Below are positions 1-7,798 of a stretch of 64,000 nt of DNA, piece by piece (position 1 is the stretch's first letter; each line of letters opens with the position of its first letter). The position numbers and the translations under genes were made by a program. Origin of the DNA: Mycobacterium adipatum (lineage in GTDB: Bacteria; Actinomycetota; Actinomycetes; Mycobacteriales; Mycobacteriaceae); the NCBI RefSeq assembly GCF_001644575.1, contig NZ_CP015596.1:3472001-3536000 (forward strand). Reading direction: 5' to 3'. The notes under the pieces are model-generated. The model searched no databases, was not told the origin of the DNA, and worked only from the letters and a program-made list of their open reading frames with translations.

Positions 1-255
1 TGCGCCCCAGATCAGCAGCGGGTTGAACGATGCCCCGGCCGCGAAGAACACGATCAGCGGGCACATCGCGACCACGATGCCCACCGGTACCGCGACCAGG
101 TAGTCCGCGGGCGGGCGCTGCAGCGTCGATATCACCGCGATCAACGCCAGGGCGGTGTCGGTGGTGATGACGAACATCCAGCTCCAGCCAAGAGCGTTGA
201 ACTCGCGCTGACGCGCGAAACGCGCTTGGAGGAACTCGGGCACGGCAGCGCGCAT
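1..255 (-). CDS. Membrane protein, 5' part only (runs off the window)
   Basis: The first 85 codons of a minus-strand gene are present and the rest lies left of the window. The start is the ATG at 253-255. Two hydrophobic stretches are visible, around residues 24-43 and 53-74, separated by a short polar loop with PPAD. An integral membrane protein is therefore likely. The N-terminus is basic and amphipathic. I do not recognise the family from this fragment. It is transcribed in the same direction as the nitroreductase gene 150 bp upstream, and the two are separated by a perfect palindrome. Confidence 0.6.
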   Translation of the reverse strand, partial: MRAAVPEFLQARFARQREFNALGWSWMFVITTDTALALIAVISTLQRPPADYLVAVPVGIVVAMCPLIVFFAAGASFNPLLIWGA

Positions 256-408
256 CGATCAATCGTAGATCCGGCTGACGGTCCTGACCATCATGCCGGG
301 GGTGGGCGCCCCGTCCTACCCGGGTAGGAGGCGGGTTCGGATGTGGGCACGGCGGTGCGGACATGATGTGTTGCCGGCCAGGCCTATTGGTGAGCGCACC
401 CGCCGCGG
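256..408. other. Intergenic stretch with one palindrome
   Basis: This gap separates the nitroreductase stop codon from the start of the partial membrane gene, both on the minus strand. It contains the 16-base palindrome at 314-329. I see no coding sequence on either strand that looks real, no RNA gene and no clear promoter hexamer for the membrane gene. Confidence 0.5.
314..329. promoter_or_regulatory. Perfect 16-bp palindrome, possible operator
   Basis: TCCTACCCGGGTAGGA is exactly self-complementary with no spacer. It lies 59 bases upstream of the minus-strand membrane gene start. A hairpin with no loop is a poor terminator, so a dimeric DNA-binding protein site is the better reading. I do not recognise the motif, and it is not a DosR box. 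Confidence 0.35.
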
Positions 409-1065
409 CTACCTGCGGTGGCCGGCCAACAGATCGTCGGCAGGTTCGTCCCAGTGGTCCAGGTTGACCGCGTGGGTCAGCGGACGGCGCCGTAGCCGGC
501 CGTGCCTGCCCTTGGGCCAGCCGATGACGATGTGACCGCCGAGCATCCAGTCGTCGGGGACGCCGACGGCCTCGCGCAGCAGGGCCTCACCGCCGTAGGA
601 GGCCCAACTGGTCAGGCAGGCACCCAGACCTTGTGCGCGGGCGGCGAGCAGGAAATTCTGCATGGCCGGGAAGATGGAACCGCCCAGCAGCAATTCGGAC
701 GCGGTGGGAAAGCGCTTTTGCACGAAGAGTACGGAGGTGAACTCCTCGGCCCGGTCGTGCAGCTCGTAGGTGGCCCGGTTGTTGCGGGCGGTCACGTCGG
801 TCTCCTGATCGGTCGGCCGGCTCATCCCGTATACCGGCTCGATCACCGACAGCGCCTGACGTGCGGCTTCGGCCACGACGGCGCGCTGCTCGGGGGAACG
901 CAGCACGACGAACCGCCAGGCTTGCGCGTTCGCTCCGGATGGGGCCCAGGTGGCGGCTTCCAGACAGCGGGCCAGCGTCGCATCGTCGACGGGCTCGTCC
1001 GTGAAACGCCGGATGGTCCGCGCCGTCGACAGCACCTCCCAGATGTCACTGCTCCCAGTTGCCAT
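409..1065 (-). CDS. Nitroreductase family FMN protein
   Basis: The 218-residue length is typical of single-domain nitroreductases, which are FMN-dependent oxidoreductases using NAD(P)H on nitro, quinone or similar acceptors. The N-terminal ARTIRRFTDEPVDDATL segment (about residues 15-31) is the usual FMN-phosphate region. It is followed by EAATWAPSGANAQAWRFVV, typical of the family, and by a mid-protein SIFPAMQNFLLAARAQGLGAC segment. The C-terminal VIGWPKGR completes the flavin site. The ATG at 1063-1065 is preceded by TAGGGT exactly six bases upstream, so the mRNA is probably leaderless. The substrate cannot be predicted. Confidence 0.9.
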   Translation of the reverse strand: MATGSSDIWEVLSTARTIRRFTDEPVDDATLARCLEAATWAPSGANAQAWRFVVLRSPEQRAVVAEAARQALSVIEPVYGMSRPTDQETDVTARNNRATYELHDRAEEFTSVLFVQKRFPTASELLLGGSIFPAMQNFLLAARAQGLGACLTSWASYGGEALLREAVGVPDDWMLGGHIVIGWPKGRHGRLRRRPLTHAVNLDHWDEPADDLLAGHRR

Positions 1066-1080
1066 GTCGGCACCCTAGCG

Positions 1081-1114
1081 TGCAGCCGGGGCGGACCGGC
1101 GGGGCCCGGCTGCA
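1081..1114. promoter_or_regulatory. 10-bp inverted repeat between divergent genes
   Basis: TGCAGCCGGG (1081-1090) and CCCGGCTGCA (1105-1114) are perfect complements with a 14-base spacer. The element sits directly upstream of the nitroreductase -10 hexamer and about 107 bp from the RDD gene start. It is either an operator for the divergent pair or a hairpin in a leader. Confidence 0.35.
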
Positions 1115-1220
1115 GCGCCGTCCCGCAGTCCGAACTCACCGCGCAGTCACCCGACGAGGCTGAGATCCAGCCCGGTTTTATCGCTTGCCGATACCGCCGG
1201 GACGAGTAGGTTCTGCAGGC

Positions 1221-1691
1221 ATGACCACAGGTGGATTCGATCAGCAACCGGGCACGTACATCGCTTCCGGCGGGCAACCGGGCGGCCTCCTGCCGCGCTG
1301 GCTGGCCCGCATCATCGACGGCATCCTCATCGGCATCGTCGCGTTCGTGCTGGCCTTCTTCACGGACACGTTGTCCAACGTCTGGGTCACCGGTCTGTTC
1401 ACCGGCGCCCTGACCTTCATCTATTACGTGGCCTTCGAGACAACCCAGGGATGGACGCCGGGCAAGAAGGTGCTCGGCCTGCATGTCAACGGTCCCGGTG
1501 GCGCCGCCAAGCCGACGGTGCAGCAGTCGGCCGTGCGCAATGCGTTCACGCTGCTGCCGATCATCCCGTTCGTCGGCGGGTTGCTCGGTGTCATCGCCAT
1601 TCTCGTCATCGCGGTCACCATCAACGCCAGCCCGACCAAGCAGGGCAAGCACGACGAGCTCGCCGGCGGCACCCAGGTGCTCAAGAGCTGA
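1221..1691 (+). CDS. RDD-family membrane protein
   Basis: The 156-residue protein belongs to the RDD family of small membrane proteins with conserved Arg and Asp residues. RWLARIIDG at residues 32-40 carries the Arg-Asp signature at the head of the first helix. A second hydrophobic stretch follows around residues 58-80. The conserved loop TTQGWTPGKKVLGLHV and a third hydrophobic stretch (LLPIIPFVGGLLGVIAILVI) come next. The ATG at 1221 was chosen because the preceding in-frame codons are not conserved-looking. TAGGTT lies eight bases before it. Substrates of such proteins are mostly unknown, and ion transport has been suggested for some. Confidence 0.85.
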   Translation: MTTGGFDQQPGTYIASGGQPGGLLPRWLARIIDGILIGIVAFVLAFFTDTLSNVWVTGLFTGALTFIYYVAFETTQGWTPGKKVLGLHVNGPGGAAKPTVQQSAVRNAFTLLPIIPFVGGLLGVIAILVIAVTINASPTKQGKHDELAGGTQVLKS

Positions 1692-1705
1692 CTCCGGGTT
1701 GCCGA

Positions 1706-1739
1706 AAGTCCGGCGAATCCCGTGGGATTCGCCGGACTT
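1706..1739. terminator. Bidirectional hairpin terminator
   Basis: The arms 1706-1721 and 1724-1739 are perfectly complementary over 16 bases with two bases between them. The hairpin lies between the convergent ends of the RDD gene (1691) and gntP (1751). Tails are weak (few T on either side), but the position and perfect stem argue for a two-way terminator. Confidence 0.8.
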
Positions 1740-1750
1740 CGGTGTGGGTG

Positions 1751-3145
1751 TCAGATGAAGAGGTCGAGCAGCAAGACCACGATCAGACCGGAGACCGACA
1801 GCACGGTCTCCATGATCGACCAGGATTTGATCGTCTGCCCGACGCTGAGCTTGAAGTACTCCTTCACCAGCCAGAAGCCGGCGTCGTTGACGTGCGAGAA
1901 GAACAGCGACCCGGCGCCGACCGCCAGCACCACCAGCGACACCTCGCCCGAACTCATGCCCTCGATCAAACCGATCATCAGCGACGACGCCGTGATGGTG
2001 GCCACGGTGGCCGACCCGGTGGCCAGCCTGATGGCCACCGCCAGGCCCCAGGCCAGCAGCATCACCGAGATATTGGTGCCCTCGGCAAGATTCTTGAGCG
2101 CGGTGCCGATGCCGGTATCGACGAGAACCTCTTTGAAGCCACCACCGGCGGCGACGATGAGGATGATGCCGGCGACCGGGGGCAGACCTGACTCGACACA
2201 TTTGGTGATCTCGGAGCGGCTCATCCCGCCGCCGCGGCCCAGCGTCACCATGCCGACGATGACGGCGATCAGGAGCGCGATGAGCGGGGTGCCCAGGGTG
2301 TCGAAGATCTGCCGGAACCACTGCCCGTCATCGGAGATGAAGATGTCGACGAGCGCCTTGCCCAACATGAGGACCACCGGCAACAGCACGCTGAAGAGCG
2401 TGATACCGAAGGACGGTCGGCGTCGCTGCTGCCCCTCGGGCAGTGCATCCGCGTCGAAGATCTCGGGTGCGCCGACCACCACCCACTTGCCCGCGAGCTT
2501 CCCGAACAGTGGACCCGCGACGATGATCGTCGGGATGGCCACCGCGACACCGAGTGCCAGCGTGACGCCCAGGTCGGCACCCAGGTACCCGATCGCGGCG
2601 AGCGGGCCCGGGTGCGGTGGCACGAATCCGTGCATCGCGGAAAGACCTGCCAGCGCCGGGATCCCGATGGTGATCAACGACAGCCCCGAGCGACGCGCCA
2701 CCAGGTAGATGACCGGCATCAGCAGCACCAGGCCGATCTCGAAGAACATCGGCAGACCGATGATCGCGCCGACCAGAGCCATCGCCCAGGGCAACATCCG
2801 TGGCGACGCGTGCCCGACGATGGTGTCCACGATCTCATCGGCCCCGCCCGAGTCCGCCAGCAGCTTGGCGAACATCGCGCCCAGCGCTATCAGGATGCCG
2901 ACGCTGGCCGCGGTCTTGCCGAAGCCGTTGGCGAACGAGGTGAGCACCGTCGCGAATTCCTCGCCGGCCACCACCCCCACGGTGAGTGCACCGAAGATCA
3001 GGCCGAGGAAGGGATGCAGTTTCACCACCGTGATGAGCACGATGATCACCGCGATACCGGCCAGGAAGGCGAGCATCAGGTGCGGGGTCGACGCGACGGG
3101 CTCGACGAGTTTCGGCGGCTCCGCCAGGACAGTCAGGGTGTTCAT
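1751..3145 (-). CDS. gntP: Gluconate permease, GntP family
   Basis: The 464-residue protein has about a dozen hydrophobic helices and belongs to the gluconate:H+ symporter (GntP/GntT) family, importing gluconate or a related sugar acid. Recognisable segments are GLIFGALTVGVVAG near the N-terminus, ALGAMFAKLLADSGGADEIVD, GLPMFFEIGLVLLMP and FVPPHPGPLAA, the last being a hallmark of the family. The C-terminal half contains SSLMIGLIEG and SHVNDAGFWLVKEYF, also typical. The ATG at 3143-3145 overlaps the gntK stop as ATGA, so the two are translationally coupled. A far longer upstream open frame exists but would overlay gntK and is not supported. Confidence 0.93.
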   Translation of the reverse strand: MNTLTVLAEPPKLVEPVASTPHLMLAFLAGIAVIIVLITVVKLHPFLGLIFGALTVGVVAGEEFATVLTSFANGFGKTAASVGILIALGAMFAKLLADSGGADEIVDTIVGHASPRMLPWAMALVGAIIGLPMFFEIGLVLLMPVIYLVARRSGLSLITIGIPALAGLSAMHGFVPPHPGPLAAIGYLGADLGVTLALGVAVAIPTIIVAGPLFGKLAGKWVVVGAPEIFDADALPEGQQRRRPSFGITLFSVLLPVVLMLGKALVDIFISDDGQWFRQIFDTLGTPLIALLIAVIVGMVTLGRGGGMSRSEITKCVESGLPPVAGIILIVAAGGGFKEVLVDTGIGTALKNLAEGTNISVMLLAWGLAVAIRLATGSATVATITASSLMIGLIEGMSSGEVSLVVLAVGAGSLFFSHVNDAGFWLVKEYFKLSVGQTIKSWSIMETVLSVSGLIVVLLLDLFI

Positions 3146-3645
3146 CCGAGCTCCAGTCGGGTTTGGGTGACGTAGTTGTCGATGATGGAATCGATGCTCT
3201 GGTCGACGTCGATGGTCACGCCGGCCTCGTCGTCCGCGAGCGGTTCGAGAGTGTCGAATTGCGATGCCAACAGCGAGGCCGGCATGAAATGGCCTGGCCG
3301 GCTCGCCTGGCGGGCCCCGATCATTTCCGGGGTGCCGCTCAGATGGAGGAACTGGACGCCCGGACAGTGCCGGCGGAGTTGTTCGCGGTAACGACGTTTG
3401 AGCGCCGAACAGCTCATCACACCGCCGGTGGCGCAGTGCTCGGCCAACCACTCGCCGATGGACTCCAGCCACGGAAGGCGGTCCCCGTCATCGAGCGCTT
3501 CTCCGGCCGTCATCTTCGCGATGTTCGCCGGTGGGTGGAAATCATCGGCGTCGGCGAACGGAATCCGCAGGCGTTGCGCCAGTGCGGCGCCCACCGTCGA
3601 TTTACCGGACCCCGATACACCCATCACCACGATTGGTGCCGTCAT
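3142..3645 (-). CDS. gntK: Gluconokinase
   Basis: The enzyme phosphorylates D-gluconate with ATP to 6-phosphogluconate, feeding the pentose phosphate pathway. The 167-residue length matches the GntK/IdnK family. The P-loop GVSGSGKST sits at residues 9-17. DADDFHPPANIAKM, typical of gluconokinases, follows, and then CSALKRRYREQLR and SRPGHFMPASLLASQ. The ATG at 3643-3645 is preceded by a strong GGAGGTGGAG ribosome binding site. An in-frame ATG ten codons upstream would put that site inside the gene. It overlaps gntP and is divergent from the GntR gene. Confidence 0.95.
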   Translation of the reverse strand: MTAPIVVMGVSGSGKSTVGAALAQRLRIPFADADDFHPPANIAKMTAGEALDDGDRLPWLESIGEWLAEHCATGGVMSCSALKRRYREQLRRHCPGVQFLHLSGTPEMIGARQASRPGHFMPASLLASQFDTLEPLADDEAGVTIDVDQSIDSIIDNYVTQTRLELG

Positions 3646-3659
3646 CTCACTCCACCTCC

Positions 3660-3703
3660 ATGTGTCAGACCTCACATAGCGTGCATCAATAATCTGACTA
3701 TTG
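3660..3703. promoter_or_regulatory. Candidate GntR operators between gntK and gntR
   Basis: Two inverted repeats are visible in the divergent spacer: ATGTG/CACAT (3660-3664 and 3673-3677) and CAATA/TATTG (3687-3691 and 3699-3703, seven-base spacer). The related strings GTCAGAC and ATCTGAC occur in them. GntR/FadR-type dimers bind short inverted repeats, so these are candidate operators for the adjacent regulator. No experimental motif is being matched. Confidence 0.3.
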
Positions 3704-3765
3704 CAAGCAGATCACGAAAAGATCGGTTTTTATGCAGGCCAGCCCAGCTATGACAGGATGTATCG

Positions 3766-4494
3766 ATGGGGTACACGCCTAATGTCAGCGTGCTGCACGA
3801 GAACGTGCTGACCGCGCTGGGCACCGCCGTGGTGTCGGGCGCATACCCGGCCGGGAGTGTCATAAACCTGGAACGGGTCAGCGCGGAACACGAGGTATCC
3901 CGCAGCGTCGCGCGCGAGGCGGTGCGTGTCCTGGAATCGATGGGCATGGTGGCCTCCCGTCGCCGGGTGGGCATCACCATCCAGCCGGCAGAACACTGGA
4001 ATGTTTTCGACCCACGGCTCATCCGGTGGCGGTTGGAATCCGGTGACCGGGCCGCCCAGCTGGTCTCGCTCTCGGAACTGCGCCGCGGGTTCGAACCCGC
4101 GGCCGCCGCGCTGGCGGCCCGGCGCGCGAACCCGCACCAGTGCCGCATCATGGCGGCCGCGGTATCCGACATGGTCGTGCACGGACGCGCCGGTGACCTG
4201 GAGTCCTATCTGCAGGCGGACAAGGTTTTTCACCGCACTCTGCTGGAAGCCAGTGGCAACGAGATGTTCCGGGCACTCAACGCCGTGGTCGCCGAGGTGC
4301 TGGCGGGGCGCACCCACCACGGCATGATGCCTGCCGCGCCCAACCCGGCCGCCATCGCCCTGCACGACGAGGTGGCCCGAGCGGTCCGGCTGCGCGATGA
4401 GGCGGGCGCCGAACGGGCCATGCGCGCCATCATCGACGAGGCGAAGGCGGCCGTCGCCGACGACGCGTCGGGCGATGCGGCGGCGGATGATTGA
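3766..4494 (+). CDS. GntR-family regulator, FadR/FCD subfamily (likely gluconate repressor)
   Basis: This 242-residue protein has an N-terminal winged helix (about residues 8-75; VSAEHEVSRSVAREAVRVLESMGMVASRRRVGI covers the recognition helix and wing). A helical FCD ligand-binding domain follows (about 95-230; LRRGFEPAAAALAARRA, FHRTLLEASGN, LHDEVARAVRLRD). FCD regulators bind small carboxylic acids. It is divergent from gntK-gntP, the classic arrangement for a repressor released by gluconate or 6-phosphogluconate, which is inference here. CAGGAT lies exactly six bases before the ATG and may be a weak leaderless -10 element. Confidence 0.88.
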   Translation: MGYTPNVSVLHENVLTALGTAVVSGAYPAGSVINLERVSAEHEVSRSVAREAVRVLESMGMVASRRRVGITIQPAEHWNVFDPRLIRWRLESGDRAAQLVSLSELRRGFEPAAAALAARRANPHQCRIMAAAVSDMVVHGRAGDLESYLQADKVFHRTLLEASGNEMFRALNAVVAEVLAGRTHHGMMPAAPNPAAIALHDEVARAVRLRDEAGAERAMRAIIDEAKAAVADDASGDAAADD

Positions 4495-5381
4495 CTGTCG
4501 AGGTGAGCAGAGCACCGTCTATCGCCCGTCGCCTGTTCGACCGGCTTGAGCCCGTCCACGCCGTCACCTATTTCGCGCCGGAAGCGCGAGCCGCCCTCGA
4601 CGACCTCGGTTACCGCGGGTTCTGGATGGGCTATTTCGCGGCCCGATCGGCGCCACTGGGCCCGGTGTCTCCCGAAGTCGTGACCGCGGTGTTCTACAAC
4701 TTCGCTCCCGCACGAGTCGCCAAAGCGCTGCCGGCCGCCTGGGAGATCGCCGCTCCCGCAACGGTCCTGCAGATACGCCAGGAATCCGCGACGGCGGCGC
4801 TGCGCCGATACGGGTGCACCGATCCCGATCGGGTCGCGACCGCTGCGTCACTGCTGTCTCGCGCCGCGCGTCAGGCCCCCATGGAGGGGCGGCCACTGTT
4901 CGCGGCGAACCTCGCGTTGGCGTGGCCGCAGGACCCGCTGTCCCAACTGTGGCATGCGACAACCCTGATGCGCGAGCATCGCGGTGACGGTCACGTCGCG
5001 GTGCTCGCCGCGTTGGGGATCAGCGGTCGCCAGTCCAACGTGTTGCATGCCGCGGCCGACCGGGTGCCCCGGGAGATGATCATGCGCAGCCGCGACTACG
5101 ACGAGCAGCAATGGCAGCACCACGTCGGTGAGCTCGCCGACCGCGGTCTGCTCGACAGCTCCGGGACGCTCACCGCTGCCGGCGCCCAACTGAAGGCCGA
5201 GATCGAGGAGCGCACCGACCGGCTGGCGCTCGCGGCATTCGACGCGCTCGACGACACGGAGCTCGACGCTCTCTTCGCCGCCCTCACGCCGCTGACCCGG
5301 CTGGTGGTTGCGGCGGGCGATGTTCCGGCGGCGACCCCGATGGGGCTGGATCGCGGCGATCTCGACAACGACCGGCTCTAA
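4491..5381 (+). CDS. SCO6745-like protein (function unknown)
   Basis: The protein has about 296 residues and resembles the actinobacterial SCO6745 family. LFDRLEPVHAVTYFAPEAR is near the N-terminus, followed by GYRGFWMGYFAARSAPLG and VTAVFYNFAPARVAKALP, all typical. The C-terminal half looks helix-turn-helix-like (WQHHVGELADRGLLDSSGTLTAAG, residues about 205-228), suggesting a winged-helix fold of unknown role. The TTG at 4491 overlaps the GntR stop (TTGA) and would couple the genes. GTG at 4503 is an equally good start. No catalytic motif is evident. Confidence 0.8.
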   Translation: MTVEVSRAPSIARRLFDRLEPVHAVTYFAPEARAALDDLGYRGFWMGYFAARSAPLGPVSPEVVTAVFYNFAPARVAKALPAAWEIAAPATVLQIRQESATAALRRYGCTDPDRVATAASLLSRAARQAPMEGRPLFAANLALAWPQDPLSQLWHATTLMREHRGDGHVAVLAALGISGRQSNVLHAAADRVPREMIMRSRDYDEQQWQHHVGELADRGLLDSSGTLTAAGAQLKAEIEERTDRLALAAFDALDDTELDALFAALTPLTRLVVAAGDVPAATPMGLDRGDLDNDRL

Positions 5382-5392
5382 AGGCGCGGATC

Positions 5393-5719
5393 TCAGCGCG
5401 GCGCGTACATGATGAGACCCACCCCGAGCAGGCACACCAGCGCACCGGAGATGTCCCAGCGGTCCGGCCGGAACCCGTCGGCGACCATGCCCCAGAGCAG
5501 CGAGCCGGCCACGAAGACCCCGCCGTAGGCGGCCAGCACCCTGCCGAAGTTCGCGTCGGGTTGGAATGCGGCGACGAAACCGTAGGCGCCCAAGGCGATC
5601 ACGCCCGCACCGACGAAGGCCCAGCCGCGATGCTCGCGGACGCCCTGCCACACCAGCCAGGCGCCGCCGATCTCCAGTACCGCGGCCAGCGCGAACAGCA
5701 CCATCGATTTGAGCACCAT
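5393..5719 (-). CDS. YnfA/UPF0060-family small membrane protein
   Basis: The 108-residue protein has four hydrophobic helices and is recognised as the YnfA/UPF0060 family by [52 protein letters not shown] (shown in part by these words) and the C-terminal GDxx-type helix [16 protein letters not shown]. The fold is related to small multidrug resistance transporters, but the substrate is unknown. The start at 5717-5719 gives the family-standard length. It lies 28 bp downstream of the phosphotransferase fusion and may be the last gene of that minus-strand cluster. Confidence 0.85.
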   Translation of the reverse strand: MVLKSMVLFALAAVLEIGGAWLVWQGVREHRGWAFVGAGVIALGAYGFVAAFQPDANFGRVLAAYGGVFVAGSLLWGMVADGFRPDRWDISGALVCLLGVGLIMYAPR

Positions 5720-5747
5720 CACCCGTGCCAGTCTGGCACGCGTCGGA

Positions 5748-7754
5748 TCAGAGGTTGCGGTTGAACTCCAGCCAGCCGACGCCCTTTCGACCGTCGGCGG
5801 TCGTGACCGTCGCCCAGGCGCGCGGGAATTGGCTGACCCGTCCGTCCGCGGAGGTGAGCAGCACCGGCGCATGTCCCACCATGTCGACGGTCAACTCGGT
5901 GTCCCCCGGTTGCAGCGTCAGCGTGGCCGTGGACGGCAGATCGTCATCGTCCAAAGTGTGCTGGGCGCACACCGATTCGAGCTCGACCAGTGCCTCACCC
6001 GCCCGCTGGGAGTAACCGATGCCGATCGGCGCCATCCCGGGAATCCGGATGTCCACCCCGTGCAGGTGGGTTCCGTCCTCGAGGTGCAGAGCGCTCCACG
6101 TCCAGTCCATGCTCCACCAGTCCCGCACACCCCAGGAATGGTCCCGCTGTCCGGGGACGCCGTTCAGCGGGTACTGCCGACCGTCGATGGTGGCGGTGCC
6201 CGACACGCTGCAGGCGATCTCGTAGCGCGGGGTGATCCGGTACAGGTACGGCGTGCCGACCGAGACGAATTCCAGGTCCAGGCCGACCTCGACCGGCCGT
6301 CCCGCCGCACCGCGCAACAGCCCGGCCGGGTCGTCGTAGGCCTCGCCGCGGGCCCGCAGCCGCACCCGGTAGCGCTGCAGCGGCGCGGCGGCGGACAACT
6401 CGAGGTCGATGCGCCCGGTGTGCACCCGAGCGGGGTCGGCGGGCAACGCTGCGTGCAGGTCATTGACGGCCACCGTCGGCATGCCGGGACCGCACAGCAA
6501 CGCGTTGATCCAGGCGGTGTCCTGGTTCGGTATCAGGCCCAGGCGCACCCAGCCGCCGAGACCCTGTGCGGCATCCACGAAATCGAAGTACCAACTCTCG
6601 TTCCACAGCGCCTCGTCGGTGTGCGCGTGGGGTCCCTCGTCCGCGGCGTCGGGCGTCAACGGTTCGGGCGTCGCGGCGGCGGGCAGGTCCGCCAGGGCAT
6701 CGGTGTCCAGCACGTGGGCACAGTGGCGCGCCAGCATCGTCATGAACATTTCGTCACCCCGCTCGGTCTGCGCGACCAGCATCGACGACACGATCGCCAT
6801 CATCACCCCGAAGAAACTCTGCCGGCGCACCCCCGCCCGGACATCCTCGAGCGACAGTGGCGGCGTCGCGCCGAGCGCCTCGTGGTAGGCGCTCAGCAAC
6901 GCGTCATAGTGCGCGCGGCGCATCTCGTCGGGCAGCGCACATCCGATGAAGTAGGCGACGTCGGTCAGCGCGGGTCCACGGGTGACGGTCTGCCAGTCCA
7001 CCACGGTCAGGGGCCGTCGGGCGCCTTCCGTGCCGAACAGCATGTTGTCCAACCGATAGTCGCCGTGCACGAGCCCCTGCGGCGCGGCGGCCTCCTGTGC
7101 CAGGTACCCGTCGAAGGCCTCCACCAGGCGTTCGCACACCAGTCGGTGCTCCGGGGCGATCCGATCGCCGAAGCGGTCGGCGAATCCTGCCCACAGCCCG
7201 GCCAGCAGCGCCTGACTGACCGGTGCCTCCCGGTTCAGCCAGTCGGCGTCCTCGAGTCCGGCATCGCCGAGCAGCGGGCCATGCACCCGGGCCAGTTGCG
7301 TCAACGCCAGGAACGCCTGTTCGGTGCTGGCACCGCTGATCTCATCGCCCACCACCGCGGGCGCGGCATCACCAAGGAGCAGATCGAAGGCGCCGGTCTC
7401 GGCGTCATAGGCGTGGTGGAAGCAGGGCGCGAAGGGAGCTGCCGACCCCCCGTCGCTTCGCTCGCCCCCGGACAGGGTGGGCGCGATCTCCGCATAGAAC
7501 CGCACCTCGCGCTCGTAGAGGCCCAGCGCCAGTCCGGTCTGGCGGCTGTTCGGATCGGCCGCAGCCACCTTGAGCACGACCGTCGCCGGTCCGGTATCGC
7601 CGTCGGCGTAGCGCAGATGGACCCGGTAGCACTCGCTCATCTGGCCGGTGCCGATGCGCTCGAAGTGGTGTCCGGTCACCGTGCCGGCGCCCAGCGCCGT
7701 GGTGAGCCAATCGTCGGTCAGATCGGTGGGGCGCTCGATGAGTTCACTGGGCAC
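5748..7754 (-). CDS. Phosphotransferase (APH-like) fused to an AttH/CrtC-like domain
   Basis: This is a 668-residue two-domain protein. Residues 1-340 form an aminoglycoside/choline-kinase-like phosphotransferase. They include [12 protein letters not shown] (nucleotide loop), VVLKVAA (ATP-binding Lys), [12 protein letters not shown] near residue 229 (catalytic Asp and Asn) and VVDWQT near 250 (metal-binding Asp). The C-terminal 300 residues, with [20 protein letters not shown] and [10 protein letters not shown], resemble the lipocalin-like AttH/CrtC hydratase fold. The substrate is unknown, and a small lipid or alcohol is plausible. The start is GTG at 7752-7754 with TAGGTT exactly six bases upstream (leaderless) and an operator-like TGACAGGTGTCA further upstream. 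Confidence 0.85.
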   Translation of the reverse strand: MPSELIERPTDLTDDWLTTALGAGTVTGHHFERIGTGQMSECYRVHLRYADGDTGPATVVLKVAAADPNSRQTGLALGLYEREVRFYAEIAPTLSGGERSDGGSAAPFAPCFHHAYDAETGAFDLLLGDAAPAVVGDEISGASTEQAFLALTQLARVHGPLLGDAGLEDADWLNREAPVSQALLAGLWAGFADRFGDRIAPEHRLVCERLVEAFDGYLAQEAAAPQGLVHGDYRLDNMLFGTEGARRPLTVVDWQTVTRGPALTDVAYFIGCALPDEMRRAHYDALLSAYHEALGATPPLSLEDVRAGVRRQSFFGVMMAIVSSMLVAQTERGDEMFMTMLARHCAHVLDTDALADLPAAATPEPLTPDAADEGPHAHTDEALWNESWYFDFVDAAQGLGGWVRLGLIPNQDTAWINALLCGPGMPTVAVNDLHAALPADPARVHTGRIDLELSAAAPLQRYRVRLRARGEAYDDPAGLLRGAAGRPVEVGLDLEFVSVGTPYLYRITPRYEIACSVSGTATIDGRQYPLNGVPGQRDHSWGVRDWWSMDWTWSALHLEDGTHLHGVDIRIPGMAPIGIGYSQRAGEALVELESVCAQHTLDDDDLPSTATLTLQPGDTELTVDMVGHAPVLLTSADGRVSQFPRAWATVTTADGRKGVGWLEFNRNL

Positions 7755-7760
7755 GATGTG

Positions 7761-7766
7761 AACCTA
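7761..7766 (-). promoter_or_regulatory. -10 hexamer of leaderless promoter for the phosphotransferase fusion
   Basis: TAGGTT on the minus strand ends six bases before the GTG start at 7754, the spacing expected if transcription starts on the G of the start codon. It fits the mycobacterial TANNNT consensus. Confidence 0.5.
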
Positions 7767-7786
7767 GCAGTGGCGCCGATCACACA

Positions 7787-7798
7787 TGACAGGTGTCA
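7787..7798. promoter_or_regulatory. TGACA-NN-TGTCA element (putative TetR operator, site A)
   Basis: TGACAGGTGTCA lies at about -33 to -44 from the predicted start of the phosphotransferase fusion and overlaps the amine oxidase stop codon. Read on the minus strand it is GTTGACACCTGTCA, matching GTTGACAGTTGTCA upstream of the TetR gene at 28.8 kb in every position except the two-base centre. It is a candidate site for that TetR protein. Confidence 0.5.

Noticed and set aside
843..2321. Long open frame on the minus strand opposite the RDD and gntP regions
   Set aside because: It overlaps well-supported genes in other frames, is rich in Arg/His, and has no recognisable domain. High GC content produces such antisense frames throughout the window.
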